64,000 nt of DNA from Sphaerotilus natans (GTDB lineage Bacteria; Pseudomonadota; Gammaproteobacteria; Burkholderiales; Burkholderiaceae_C). Positions within the stretch are counted from its first letter, which is position 1. Every line of letters begins with the position of its first letter. Positions 50,782 to 59,831 of the stretch are shown here, piece by piece. The stretch lies in NCBI RefSeq assembly GCF_900156335.1, contig NZ_FTMZ01000009.1:62001-126000 (forward strand), in the 5' to 3' direction. A model generated the notes under the pieces. The model was given only the letters and a program-made list of their open reading frames with translations, did no database searches and was not told the DNA's origin. The position numbers were made by a program, and so were the translations under genes.

Positions 50782-52614
50782 TCAGCGGGCCGCGTCGAGC
50801 AGGGCGCCCGCCAGGGCCTGGCCCAGCACCGCCTCGAAGGGCTCGGGGCGGTGCAGCAGATGGCCCTGGGCAAAGTCGATGCCCAGCTCGCGAAGCTGCT
50901 CGAGCACGCCGGGCGCATCGACGAACTCGGCCACCGTCGTCATCCCGACCACCTGCGCGATGTCGCGGAAGCACCGCACCGTCGCCAGGTCCAGCGCATC
51001 GCGGCCCAGCTCGCGGATGAACTGGCCGTCGATCTTCAGCACATCCACCGGCAGCGTCTTCAGATAGCCGAAGGACGAGGCGCCGGCGCCGAAGTCGTCC
51101 AGCGCGATGCGGATGCCCAGCGCGCGCATCGCCGCCATGAAGCGCGCCGCATCATCCGGCCGGGTGATCGCCGCGGTCTCGGTGACCTCGAAGCACAGCG
51201 CCTGCACATCGAAGCGGGCCTCGCGCACCAGGTCGGTCACATAGTCGCGAAAGCCCCCGTCGCTGAGCGACTGGCCCGACAGATTGATCGCGACGCGCTC
51301 GGGGCGCAGCCCCGCAGCCGCGGCCCGGTCCAGCTGCGCGAACACCTGCCGCACCACCCAGCGATCGATGCGGGCGGCCAGCTGGAAGCGCTCCGCCGCC
51401 GGCAGGAAATGGCCGGGCGGCACCAGCGCGCCGTCGTCGCCGTCACGCAGCCGCAGCAGCACCTCGCAGTGCAGACCGCCGCCCTGCCGGCCGATCGGCA
51501 GGATGCGCTGCGCGTGCAGCTCGAAGCGGTCCTCGTCGAGCGCCTGCTCGAGCCGGCGCGCCCAGTGCATCTGGCCCTGGTGCTGGCGCAGCGTCTCGTC
51601 GGTGTCGAACCAGAGGTGCACCCGGTTGCGCCCGGCCTCCTTGGCGACATAGCAGGCCGAATCGGCCGCCTGCATCACCGCATCGGCCTGGCGCCAGCGT
51701 GCATCCAGCGGCACCAGACCGATGCTCGCCCCCACACGGAAGCGCCGGCCGTCATGCACGAAGCGGAATTCCTCCATGCGCTCGCAGATCAGCTGCGCGA
51801 CACGCTGCGCCTGATGAACGCCGCAGCGCTCCAGCAGCACGCCGAACTCGTCACCGCCCAGACGCGCCAGCGTGTCGCCCGGACGCACGCAGCCGCCCAG
51901 CAGCTGGCCGATCTGCAGCAGCAGCCGATCTCCGGTCGGGTGGCCGCAGGCGTCGTTGATCAGCTTGAACTGGTCCAGATCGAGATAGAGCAGCGCATGG
52001 CGGGTGCCCTCCTCGCGCGAACGCTGCAGCACCTGCTGCAGGCGCCGGTCGAACTCGCCCCGGTTGAGCAGCCCGGTCAGCAGGTCGTGGCTGGCGCGCC
52101 AGCGCATCTCGCGGTCGAGCCGGCGCTGTTCGGTCACATCGTGGAAGACCAGCACCACGCCGGACAGCCGCCCCTGCGCATCATGGATGGGCGCCGCCGA
52201 ATCCTCGATGCCGCATTCGTCGCCACTGCGAGAAATCAGCCGCATCGGCTGGCTGCCGCGCACCGCACGGCCCTCGGCCAGACAGCGCTGCAGGGGATGC
52301 ATGCCGAGCGGCAGGCCCTGCTCCTCGTCGACCGGCTGGTAGACCGCCTCGACCGGCAGCCCCTGCGCCGCGCCATGACACCAGCCGGTCATGCGCTCGG
52401 CCGCCGGATTCATCCACAGCACATGGCCGGCGGCATCGGTGGTGATGACCGCATCGGCGATCGCATGCAGCGTGACCTGCAGCAGCTCGCGGCTGTGGTG
52501 CAGGGCCTCGACCGTCTGCGCCACCTGCCCGCGCAGCTGGGTCAGCTCGTCAGGGCAGGATGCGGTCAGGGTGTCGAGAATGTGCAGCGCGGACGTCAGA
52601 TCGACAGGAGACAT
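50782..52614 (-). CDS. PAS-GGDEF-EAL cyclic-di-GMP signalling protein
   Basis: 610 aa. A PAS domain covers about residues 45-170 (ITTDAAGHVLWMNPAAERM), then GGDEF (about 180-345; RLGGDEFGVLLE, intact) and EAL (about 350-605). The EAL motif is EVL (CEVLLRL), but the other catalytic positions (INLSGQSL, CFEVTET, LDDFGAG, VLKIDG, TTVAEF, FAQGHLL) are largely kept. So both cyclase and phosphodiesterase activity remain possible. No membrane helix is seen, so it is cytosolic, and the PAS ligand is unknown. It is divergent from the LRR-kinase gene. Confidence 0.92.
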   Translation of the reverse strand: MSPVDLTSALHILDTLTASCPDELTQLRGQVAQTVEALHHSRELLQVTLHAIADAVITTDAAGHVLWMNPAAERMTGWCHGAAQGLPVEAVYQPVDEEQGLPLGMHPLQRCLAEGRAVRGSQPMRLISRSGDECGIEDSAAPIHDAQGRLSGVVLVFHDVTEQRRLDREMRWRASHDLLTGLLNRGEFDRRLQQVLQRSREEGTRHALLYLDLDQFKLINDACGHPTGDRLLLQIGQLLGGCVRPGDTLARLGGDEFGVLLERCGVHQAQRVAQLICERMEEFRFVHDGRRFRVGASIGLVPLDARWRQADAVMQAADSACYVAKEAGRNRVHLWFDTDETLRQHQGQMHWARRLEQALDEDRFELHAQRILPIGRQGGGLHCEVLLRLRDGDDGALVPPGHFLPAAERFQLAARIDRWVVRQVFAQLDRAAAAGLRPERVAINLSGQSLSDGGFRDYVTDLVREARFDVQALCFEVTETAAITRPDDAARFMAAMRALGIRIALDDFGAGASSFGYLKTLPVDVLKIDGQFIRELGRDALDLATVRCFRDIAQVVGMTTVAEFVDAPGVLEQLRELGIDFAQGHLLHRPEPFEAVLGQALAGALLDAAR

Positions 52615-52720
52615 GGACGGTTCAGGGATTCAGGACGGCAAGGTTGATCTCGTCAGCCAGGTACAGCACTGATCCACGGGCCGAGTGTGTCTGCAAATGA
52701 AGAAATTCCCGTTCTCGCCA

Positions 52721-52741
52721 TTGTTCCTGTTATGTGAACAA
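52721..52741 (+). promoter_or_regulatory. Inverted repeat upstream of the LRR-kinase gene
   Basis: TTGTTC and GAACAA arms flank a 9-bp spacer in the AT-rich gap before the LRR-kinase gene. The right arm is part of a DnaA-box-like nonamer. It may be an operator; the regulator is not known. Confidence 0.3.
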
Positions 52742-52778
52742 ATTGCGAATTAATCAAAAAATGAATCATTCTTTGAAC

Positions 52779-54113
52779 ATGATCAAATCCGAATCCACAC
52801 TGGCGGCCCTGCGGCGCGGCGACCTGGCCGGCACACGCCGGCTCGACCTGCGCGGCTGCAATCTCGAGCGGCTGCCCGAGGAGGTCTTCGCGCTGGCCGA
52901 CACGCTCGAGGAACTCGACCTTGGCGACAACCGGCTGAGCACGCTGCCCGACACGCTGCCGCGCCTGCACCGGCTGCGGGTGATCTTCGGTTCCGGCAAC
53001 CCGTTCACCGAACTGCCGGAAGTGCTCGGCGCCTGTGGACAACTTTCGATGATCGGCTTCCGCGGCTGCCAGATCGACACCATTTCCGGCGCAGCGCTGC
53101 CCCCACGGCTGCGCTGGCTGATCCTGACCGACAACCGCATCTCACGGTTGCCAGACGCCTTGGCTGAACGCCCCGATATGGAAAAGCTTATGCTGGCCGG
53201 CAACCGTCTCGAGGCCCTTCCCGACCTGTCGGCCAGCCCGCGTCTGGCGCTGCTGCGCCTGGCGGCAAACCACTTTTCCACAGCCCCCGGCTGGCTGGTC
53301 AGACACCCTGCCCTGGCCTGGCTGGCGCTGTCCGGAAATCCATTTGTCCACAGACTTTTCCACAGGCTTTCACCGTCCGGGATCACCACGCTATCCCCTT
53401 GTCAGATCAAGGAAGATCAGCTGATCGGTGAAGGCGCATCCGGACTTATCCACAGGGCATGGCTGAACGAGAATCCGCCCCTGCCGGCCCGCCCGGTCGC
53501 GCTCAAGCGCTTCAAGGCGGCGATGACCAGCGACGGTCTGCCCGACTGCGAACAGGCCGCCTGCCTGGCCGCTGCCGGCCATGCGTCGATCGTCGCCGCC
53601 GAGGCCCGGGTCGCCGATGCGCAGGGACGCACCGAAGCGCTGGTGCTGCCGCTGCTCGGCCCGGAATTTCGCCCGCTCGCCGGCCCGCCAAGCCTCGCCT
53701 CCTGCAGTCGCGATGTCTATGCCGACGGGCTGACCATGCCTGTGGACAAGCTGTGGATAATTCTGCAGTCGATCGCCTCCGCAGCCGCCCATCTTCACCG
53801 TGTCGGCCTGATGCATGGCGACCTCTATGCCCACAACATCCTGTGGAACGGCGAGGATCGTGCGCTGCTGAGCGACTTCGGCGCCGCCAGCTTCCTGCCC
53901 GAGGCCGCCGGACTGCGCGCCGGTCTGGAGCGGCTGGAGGTGCGCGCCTTCGGGCTGCTGGTCGAGGAGCTGCTGCAGCGCGCCGACGATCCGGCCGATG
54001 CCCGCTGCGCGCAGCTGGCCGCGCTGCGCGAGGACTGCCTGCAGCCGGAGGTGGCGCGGCGGCCGGCATTCGGCGAGATCAGCGCGCGGCTCGGGCCTGC
54101 CAGCGCGCGATGA
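52779..54113 (+). CDS. Leucine-rich-repeat serine/threonine kinase
   Basis: 444 aa. The N-terminal part (about 10-205) holds 7-8 bacterial-type leucine-rich repeats (LEELDLGDNRLSTLPDTLPR and similar). The C-terminal part is a protein-kinase domain: Lys243 in VALKRF, catalytic loop HGDLYAHNIL (Asp348), and DFG at 366-368. All key residues are present, so it is probably active. Such kinases occur in Pseudomonas and Burkholderiales and look eukaryote-like; targets are unknown. The preferred ATG begins the conserved part; an ATG six codons earlier and a GTG are also in frame. DnaA-box-like nonamers lie at six or more places in it. The 3' end overlaps the DTW gene by 35 bp. Confidence 0.85.
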   Translation: MIKSESTLAALRRGDLAGTRRLDLRGCNLERLPEEVFALADTLEELDLGDNRLSTLPDTLPRLHRLRVIFGSGNPFTELPEVLGACGQLSMIGFRGCQIDTISGAALPPRLRWLILTDNRISRLPDALAERPDMEKLMLAGNRLEALPDLSASPRLALLRLAANHFSTAPGWLVRHPALAWLALSGNPFVHRLFHRLSPSGITTLSPCQIKEDQLIGEGASGLIHRAWLNENPPLPARPVALKRFKAAMTSDGLPDCEQAACLAAAGHASIVAAEARVADAQGRTEALVLPLLGPEFRPLAGPPSLASCSRDVYADGLTMPVDKLWIILQSIASAAAHLHRVGLMHGDLYAHNILWNGEDRALLSDFGAASFLPEAAGLRAGLERLEVRAFGLLVEELLQRADDPADARCAQLAALREDCLQPEVARRPAFGEISARLGPASAR

Positions 54114-54717
54114 AGCGCTCGAAGCCGTCGAGCATCGGCTGGTAGCGCGTCTCGTCCTGCTCCAGCTGCGCCAGCGCGGTGCAGACCGCCTCCAGCGTCG
54201 AGAGCTGGTCCGCCCGGCGGGCGCGGCGCATCGCGCGGTAGCGCGGCGGCGGCAGGTCCTGCAGGGCCAGCCGCGGCAGCGCCATCAGCGCTGGATTGAG
54301 ATGCAGCATCTTCAGGCTCTTGCGCCAGGTCGCGTCCAGCACCACCAGCCGGCTCACCGCGCCCGCCTCGGCAGGTAACCGGAATTTCGTGTTTTCCACA
54401 GCCTGAGGCGATGTCGACGGCATCGGCGTCTGTGGATAAAGCAGCCGGGCGCCCGGGCCGAGCCCGTCCGACAGCGCCTGCGCATCGAAGCGCTCGCCGA
54501 TCTCGAGCCGCACCCGGGTCAGGCCGAGCGCCAGCAGCGCCACGCTGTTCTTCGCCTCGTGCGCCTCCAGCGGATGCTGCAGGATCAGCACCTCGATGCG
54601 GTTGTCCACAGGCGTCACCAGATCGCACAGGCAGGCGGGCAGCGGCCGGATGCAGCGCGGGCAGAGCGGGCGACGGGGCTTCGCTGTGAGTAACTTTATT
54701 TCAAGAAAATCGGTCAT
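54079..54717 (-). CDS. DTW-domain tRNA-uridine aminocarboxypropyltransferase
   Basis: 212 aa. The DTW signature [14 protein letters not shown] (DxTW as DATW), Cys-rich zinc ribbon [17 protein letters not shown] and [15 protein letters not shown] belong to the TapT/TuaA-type enzymes that make acp3U in tRNA from SAM. The ATG begins the family match; the frame upstream is open but unsupported. It contains three DnaA-box-like nonamers in its coding sequence. Divergent to the luciferase-like gene and convergent with the LRR-kinase gene. Confidence 0.88.
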   Translation of the reverse strand: MTDFLEIKLLTAKPRRPLCPRCIRPLPACLCDLVTPVDNRIEVLILQHPLEAHEAKNSVALLALGLTRVRLEIGERFDAQALSDGLGPGARLLYPQTPMPSTSPQAVENTKFRLPAEAGAVSRLVVLDATWRKSLKMLHLNPALMALPRLALQDLPPPRYRAMRRARRADQLSTLEAVCTALAQLEQDETRYQPMLDGFERFIARWQARAAR

Positions 54718-54772
54718 GGGGACATGTTGCGGCCACGCGGACGCCGACGGCGATCCGGCGCAAGATGGCGCG

Positions 54773-55783
54773 ATGATCCCAGCCTCCGAACCGATTCCGC
54801 TGTCCGTGCTCGATCTGGTGCCGATCGCCGAGGGCGGCGATGCCGCCACCGCGCTGAAGCACGCACTCGAGCTCGCCCGCCATGCCGAGCGCTGCGGCTA
54901 CCGCCGCTACTGGCTCGCCGAGCACCACAACATGGACGGCCTGGCCTGCTCGGCCACCGCCGTGCTGATCGCGCACATCGCCGCGCACACCCGCACGATC
55001 CGCATCGGCGCCGGCGGCATCATGCTGCCCAACCATGCGCCGCTGGTGGTGGCCGAGCAGTTCGGCACGCTGGCGACGCTGCATCCGGGACGCATCGAGC
55101 TCAGCCTGGGCCGCGCGCCCGGTACCGACCGCGCGACGATGCGGGCGCTGCGGCGCTCGCTCGACAGCCGCGGCGAGGACGCCTTTCCCGAGGATGTCGC
55201 CGAGCTGATCGGCTACCTGGACGAGGCCCGGCCCGGCGCCCCGGTGCGCGCGCTGCCGGGCCAGGGCACGCAGGTGCCGATCTGGCTGCTGGGCTCGAGC
55301 CTGCACGGCGCGCAGCTGGCGGCCTGGCTGGGCCGGCCCTACGCCTTCGCGGCGCATTTCGCGCCCGACCTGCTCGAGCAGGCGGCCGAGATCTACCGCA
55401 GCACCTTCCGCCCCTCGCCGGTCTGCCCGCGCCCGCACCTGATGGTCGGCACGCAGGTCCTGGTCGCCGACAGCGACGCGGCCGCGCAGCGACTGTTCAC
55501 CTCGACGCAGCAGCGCTTTCTCGGCATGGTGCGCAACCAGCGCGGCCCGCTGCCGCCGCCGGTGGACAGCTTCGACGCGCTGTGCAGCCCGCAGGAGCGT
55601 CGCCAGGTCGACCGCATGCTGGCCGAGGCCATCGTCGGCGCACCGCACACGGTGCGCGCCGGTCTGCGCGCGCTGGTCGAGCGCACGCAGGCCGACGAGA
55701 TCATCCTGACCGGCGCGACCTTCGATCCGGCCGCACGGCTGCGCTCGCTGGAGCTGGCCATCGGCTGCGCCGATCCGAGTTGA
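54773..55783 (+). CDS. LLM-class flavin-dependent oxidoreductase (luciferase-like)
   Basis: 336 aa. The MsnO8-type luciferase-like fold: [12 protein letters not shown], then [20 protein letters not shown] and [19 protein letters not shown], and [18 protein letters not shown]. These enzymes use reduced flavin with oxygen on unknown organic substrates. The start ATG precedes the first strand. Its stop codon abuts that of the convergent Crp-type gene within TGATCA. Confidence 0.88.
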   Translation: MIPASEPIPLSVLDLVPIAEGGDAATALKHALELARHAERCGYRRYWLAEHHNMDGLACSATAVLIAHIAAHTRTIRIGAGGIMLPNHAPLVVAEQFGTLATLHPGRIELSLGRAPGTDRATMRALRRSLDSRGEDAFPEDVAELIGYLDEARPGAPVRALPGQGTQVPIWLLGSSLHGAQLAAWLGRPYAFAAHFAPDLLEQAAEIYRSTFRPSPVCPRPHLMVGTQVLVADSDAAAQRLFTSTQQRFLGMVRNQRGPLPPPVDSFDALCSPQERRQVDRMLAEAIVGAPHTVRAGLRALVERTQADEIILTGATFDPAARLRSLELAIGCADPS

Positions 55784-56566
55784 TCACATCTTGTCCACAG
55801 GCTTATCAACAAGCTTATCCACAGCATCGGCGGTGGCGGCTCCTGAAGAACTGCCGGATCCTGCATCCTCCTTTTGCAGGCGTTCCGGATCCAGAAGCTC
55901 GATGACACGACGGCGGCGGCGGATCAACCCATCCGCCTCCAGCCCGGCCAGCACCTCGTTGACCGTCTGGCGCGACAGCGACAGCATGCGCGCGAGCTGC
56001 TCCTGCGACAGCACGAGCTCGCGGCGCAGCGTCGGCCGGTCGACCTGGTGATCGGCGGCCATCATCACCAGCCGGCGCGCCACCCGGGCGCGCGGCGGCA
56101 GCATCTGCATCTGCTCGAAGGAGACAAAGACGCTGCGCATCTTGCCGGCCAGCATGCGCCCCAGATGCCGCCAGCCCTCGGGCTCGCGCTCGAGCACCGC
56201 CAGCATGGCGGTCTGCGGCAGATGCAGCAGCACGACGTCGGTCTCGGCGTGAACGTCATGGGTGCGCGGCGCACCATCGAACAGGCCCAGCTCGCCGAAC
56301 CAGTGCGGTGGCTGGACCATCGCCAGCAGCGCCTCGCCCCCATCGCCGGTGCTGCCGACGCGCAGGATGCCGTCGGACAGGCCGTAGAAGCCGTCGGAAG
56401 GATCGCCCCGTGCGCACAGCCGCTCGCCGGCACGCAGATAGCGCGGCTGGACGCGCCAGGCCAGCTCGATCTGCAGCGCACGCGGCAGCGTCTGGAACCA
56501 GCTCTCCGGCGCCAGCATCGCGCGCGCGACGCGCGGATCACCGAAATCGCGATGCAGCGCGTTCAT
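55784..56566 (-). CDS. Crp/Fnr-family regulator
   Basis: 260 aa. An N-terminal cyclic-nucleotide-binding-type beta-barrel (about 40-150; GDPSDGFYGLSDGILRVG, WFGELGLFDGAPRTHDV) and a C-terminal winged helix (LVLSQEQLARMLSLSRQTV) are clear. The N-terminal Cys of FNR are absent, so an oxygen-sensing cluster is unlikely. The extreme C terminus, DAVDKLVDKPVDKM, is unusual and is encoded by three DnaA-box-like nonamers spaced 12 bp apart. The start ATG precedes NALHRDFGDP. It ends against the LLM gene. Confidence 0.87.
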   Translation of the reverse strand: MNALHRDFGDPRVARAMLAPESWFQTLPRALQIELAWRVQPRYLRAGERLCARGDPSDGFYGLSDGILRVGSTGDGGEALLAMVQPPHWFGELGLFDGAPRTHDVHAETDVVLLHLPQTAMLAVLEREPEGWRHLGRMLAGKMRSVFVSFEQMQMLPPRARVARRLVMMAADHQVDRPTLRRELVLSQEQLARMLSLSRQTVNEVLAGLEADGLIRRRRRVIELLDPERLQKEDAGSGSSSGAATADAVDKLVDKPVDKM

Positions 56567-56618
56567 GACGCACCGCCTTGCCGGGACATCACCGCATGGC
56601 CCCCCTCCATGCGGTGCA

Positions 56619-57938
56619 TCACTCGGCGGCTGCGGCGCGCAGCGTGTCCAGCGCCTGCGCCAGCTCCTCGGCCGCCACGCCCTCGCCCGGCATGACCGGC
56701 GCGCCCTCCAGCGCCGCAGCACCTTCGGTCTTCAGGCGCTTGACCCATTCGCCGGCCTCACGGCCGCCGGCGAACGCCGTGCTCTGCAGCAGCACGCGGC
56801 CGTCCGCGGCGGCGAGCTTGAAGTAGAACTGGCCGTCGGCCTCGCGGTACTGCTTGAAGACCGGCAGCGCGGCCTTCTCGGCCCGGGCCTTCGGCGCGGC
56901 GCTGACCGGCGCGGCCACCATGCGGCGCAGGCCGACGGCGTGGCGCAGCTCGGCCAGCAGCGGCGCGGCCGTCGCGCGGGCCTTGGCGGCGCCGGCCATC
57001 AGGATGGCCTCCAGCTCGGCCGGCTGCGCGATCAGCGCCTCGTAGCGCGCGCGCATCGGCGCGATCTCGGCGTCGATCAGCTCGAACAGGCGCTGCTTGG
57101 CCTCGCCCCAGCCCAGGCCGGCCACCAGCTCGGCGCGGAAGGCGGTGGCCTGCTCCGGCGTCGCGAAGGCCTCGAACAGCGTCACCAGCGAGGTGCTGTC
57201 CGGGTCCTTGGGCTCGCCCGGCAGCTTCGAGTCGGTGACGATGCGCGCGATCGCCTCCTTCAGCGCCTTGGCACCGCCCGCGAACAGCGGGATGGTGTTG
57301 TCGTAGCTCTTGCTCATCTTGCGGCCGTCGAGGCCGGGCAGCACCGCCACCTGCTCCTCGATCACCGCCTCGGGCAGCACGAAGAACTCGCGCCCGCTGG
57401 CCGCGCCGAACAGGTGGTTGAAGCGCTGCGCGACATCGCGCGCCATCTCGATGTGCTGGATCTGGTCGCGCCCGACCGGCACCTGGTGCGCGTTGAACAT
57501 CAGGATGTCGGCAGCCATCAGGATCGGGTAGCAGTACAGCCCCATCGTCACGCCGGCGTCGGTGTCCTCGCCGGCGGCGGTGTTGGCATCGGCGGCGGCC
57601 TTGTAGGCGTGGGCGCGGTTCATCTGGCCTTTGGCGGTGACGCAGGTCAGCAGCCAGGTCAGCTCCGGGATCTCGGGAATGTCGCTCTGGCGGTAGAAGG
57701 TGACACGCTCCGGGTCCAGGCCCGCGGCCAGCCAGGTCGCGGCCAGCTCCATGCGCGAGCGCTCGATGCGCGCCGGGTCGTCGCACTTGATCAGCGCGTG
57801 GTAGTCGGCCAGGAACAGGAAGCTCTCGACCTCGGCCTGACGGCTCGCGGCGATGGCCGGGCGGATGGCGCCGACGTAGTTGCCGAGGTGGGGAGTGCCG
57901 GTGGTGGTGATGCCGGTCAGGACGCGGGTGGTGGGCAT
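56619..57938 (-). CDS. trpS: Tryptophanyl-tRNA synthetase with C-terminal extension
   Basis: 439 aa, class I TrpRS. The HIGH-type motif is TPHLGNY (15-21) and the KMSKS motif is intact (207-211). Residues 1-340 correspond to a standard bacterial TrpRS; about 95 residues follow, in which [19 protein letters not shown] (371-389) resembles a DUF1508/YegP-like strand pair. This extended form is seen in betaproteobacteria. The ATG fits the family. The opposite-strand neighbour is the exported DUF4197 gene. Confidence 0.93.
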   Translation of the reverse strand: MPTTRVLTGITTTGTPHLGNYVGAIRPAIAASRQAEVESFLFLADYHALIKCDDPARIERSRMELAATWLAAGLDPERVTFYRQSDIPEIPELTWLLTCVTAKGQMNRAHAYKAAADANTAAGEDTDAGVTMGLYCYPILMAADILMFNAHQVPVGRDQIQHIEMARDVAQRFNHLFGAASGREFFVLPEAVIEEQVAVLPGLDGRKMSKSYDNTIPLFAGGAKALKEAIARIVTDSKLPGEPKDPDSTSLVTLFEAFATPEQATAFRAELVAGLGWGEAKQRLFELIDAEIAPMRARYEALIAQPAELEAILMAGAAKARATAAPLLAELRHAVGLRRMVAAPVSAAPKARAEKAALPVFKQYREADGQFYFKLAAADGRVLLQSTAFAGGREAGEWVKRLKTEGAAALEGAPVMPGEGVAAEELAQALDTLRAAAAE

Positions 57939-58195
57939 GGTGATCAGACGAGACAAAAGCCGTCGAGGCGACAGATCGCATGATTGTCGCGGGATCTGGC
58001 AATAACGACAGGATGTCGTCAGATTCGGATGAATCCACCGGGTCGCGCCGATCTCGCTGCGACCGACACAGCGCGGCACGGTCGGGGGAATGTTTCTGCA
58101 CGCTTGTCCCCGACTCCGGCACGGCGCCCAAGACGGCCGGCGCAGGGCATCATCCCGTCGTCGAGATGAAGAACCGCTGCTGGAGGAATGCCGCC

Positions 58196-58924
58196 ATGTC
58201 CCGCTCCCCGTCGTCCGTCGACCTGATGATCGCCCCGGCCCGTCTGCCCCGCCGCGGGCTGCTGGCGCTGGGCCTGCTCGGCCTGGCGCCGTTCGCGTGG
58301 CGCCCGGCCCAGGCGCTGGGCGAAGGCGAGGCCGCCCAGGGCCTGCGCGCGGCGCTCGAGCGCGGCGCGGGCGTGGCGGTCGACACGCTCGGCCGCGACG
58401 GCGGCTACCTGAACAACCCGCTGGTGCGCATCGCGCTGCCCGAAGGGCTGCAGCAGGCCGCGCAGCTGATGCGCACGCTCGGCCAGGGCGCGCGCGTCGA
58501 TGCGCTCGAGACCGCGATGAACCGCGCCGCCGAGCAGGCGGTGCCGCAGGCGAAGTCGCTGCTGGTCGGCGCGGTCAAGTCGATGTCCGTCAAGGACGCG
58601 CTGCAGGTGCTGCAGGGCGGCGAGACCGCCGCGACCGAGTTCTTCCGCGAGCGCACCCGCACGCCGATGGGAGAGAAGTTCCTGCCCATCGTCACCGCCG
58701 CGACGCAGCAGGTCTCGCTGGCACAGAAGTACAACGCCATCGCTGGCCAGGCGCAGAAGCTCGGCCTGCTCGGCGAGCAGCACGCCAGCATCGAGCGCTA
58801 CGTCACCGAGCGTGCGCTCGACGGCGTCTACACGATGATCGCCGAGGAGGAGAAGAAGATCCGCCAGGACCCGATCGGCACCGGCAGCCGGATTCTCAAG
58901 TCGGTGTTCGGCGCGCTGAAGTGA
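58196..58924 (+). CDS. Exported DUF4197 protein
   Basis: 242 aa. A twin-arginine-like segment [19 protein letters not shown] precedes an Ala-rich cleavage area. The DUF4197 domain covers about residues 45-240: [49 protein letters not shown], and the final [18 protein letters not shown]. Members are periplasmic and of unknown function. A GGAGG site lies 9 bp before the ATG. An in-frame ATG 30 bp upstream is possible. Confidence 0.86.
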   Translation: MSRSPSSVDLMIAPARLPRRGLLALGLLGLAPFAWRPAQALGEGEAAQGLRAALERGAGVAVDTLGRDGGYLNNPLVRIALPEGLQQAAQLMRTLGQGARVDALETAMNRAAEQAVPQAKSLLVGAVKSMSVKDALQVLQGGETAATEFFRERTRTPMGEKFLPIVTAATQQVSLAQKYNAIAGQAQKLGLLGEQHASIERYVTERALDGVYTMIAEEEKKIRQDPIGTGSRILKSVFGALK

Positions 58925-58940
58925 GCGGCGCTGACCGGCC

Positions 58941-59765
58941 TCAGCCCGCCAGCGCCGGCGTCTCGCCCGCCGGCCAGCCGAAGGCGGTGTAGGCCTTGAC
59001 GAACGGGCCCTTGAGCGCCGCGCCGGCCTTCAGCAGCTCGGCCTCGGGCGCACCGGCGGCCAGCGCCTGCGACAGCCGGGCCAGCGCACGGTCCTCGTCG
59101 GCCAGGCCCTGGCGAAGCTGCGCCTGCCGCGCCGGCGACAGGCCCCAGCGCGCCGGGTCGAGCTCCAGCCGCTCGATGCGGCGCCACAGCGCCCGCGCGC
59201 GGGCGTAGTCCTGCTCGAGCGCCTCGCGCTGCGCCGTGGGCACCGCGCTGCGGTTGGCGATCGCCTCCATCGCGCCGTGAAAGGCGGTGAAGTCGTCGAG
59301 CGCGTAGTCGATGCCGAGCGCGCGCCGGGCCTCGAACAGCGTCTCGCGCACCCGCTCGAGCGTCTCGTGCGAGGTCTCCCAGCGGCGCTCGCCGACCTCG
59401 GCGCTCGCCCGGGCCAGATGGCGCTCCACCGCCACCAGCGCCTCGCGCCAGGGGCGCGCCGACGGCGCCAGCGCCAGCAGCGCGGCGCGCTGCTGCGGCC
59501 ACGCCTGCTGCAGGCGCTGCATCGCCGCACCCGCGCGGGCGGGTCCGTCATCGGACTTGGGCGCAGCGCCCGTCAGGAACAGCGCCGGAATGTAGAGCCC
59601 GTCGAACGCGACCATCGCCGCCTGCGATCCCGGCGGCAGGGCCGCGCGCGCCGGGCGGGCGGTCGACAGCGCCAGGGCTGGCAGCGACAGCAGGGCCAGC
59701 GCCTGCGTCAGGCGGCGGCGCGAGACCGGCAGGGCAAGAGAGCGCGGAAAAGACGAGGCAGGCAT
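58941..59765 (-). CDS. Exported protein of unknown function, alpha-helical
   Basis: 274 aa. The N terminus has SRRRLTQALALLSLPALALS, a probable Tat/Sec signal, then ARPARAALPPG. The mature protein is largely helical (many Ala/Arg/Glu/Leu, with QRLQQAWPQQRAALL and RVRETLFEARRALG segments). I do not recognise a specific family. It is convergent with the DUF4197 gene, with a 16-bp gap, and the two may be functionally linked as two exported proteins. An ATG 14 codons further upstream is less likely. Confidence 0.65.
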   Translation of the reverse strand: MPASSFPRSLALPVSRRRLTQALALLSLPALALSTARPARAALPPGSQAAMVAFDGLYIPALFLTGAAPKSDDGPARAGAAMQRLQQAWPQQRAALLALAPSARPWREALVAVERHLARASAEVGERRWETSHETLERVRETLFEARRALGIDYALDDFTAFHGAMEAIANRSAVPTAQREALEQDYARARALWRRIERLELDPARWGLSPARQAQLRQGLADEDRALARLSQALAAGAPEAELLKAGAALKGPFVKAYTAFGWPAGETPALAG

Positions 59766-59831
59766 GACGGACTCCGGCAGAACGGCCGCCGCAGGGGCAG
59801 CAGCCACGCCGTCAATATGCCCAAACGGGTA

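Larger units (their letters stand above)
52733..55823. other. DnaA-box-rich segment spanning three coding genes
   Basis: Fourteen nonamers matching TTATCCACA or one-step variants (TTGTCCACA, TTTTCCACA and TTATCAACA) occur at 52733, 53034, 53274, 53344, 53356, 53446, 53741, 53752, 54392, 54431, 54602, 55791, 55803 and 55815, in mixed orientation. Four are exact. Three at the right end are exactly 12 bp apart, as are 53344 and 53356. Nearly all lie in coding sequence of the LRR-kinase, DTW and Crp genes. Random occurrence at this density in GC-rich DNA is very unlikely. This could be a DnaA titration or regulatory locus. Confidence 0.7.

Noticed and set aside
52680-52790. AT-rich gap before the LRR-kinase gene as the main replication origin
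   Set aside because: It has only one weak DnaA-box-like site within the gap; boxes further on are in coding sequence and widely spaced, unlike the dense array at 29 kb.
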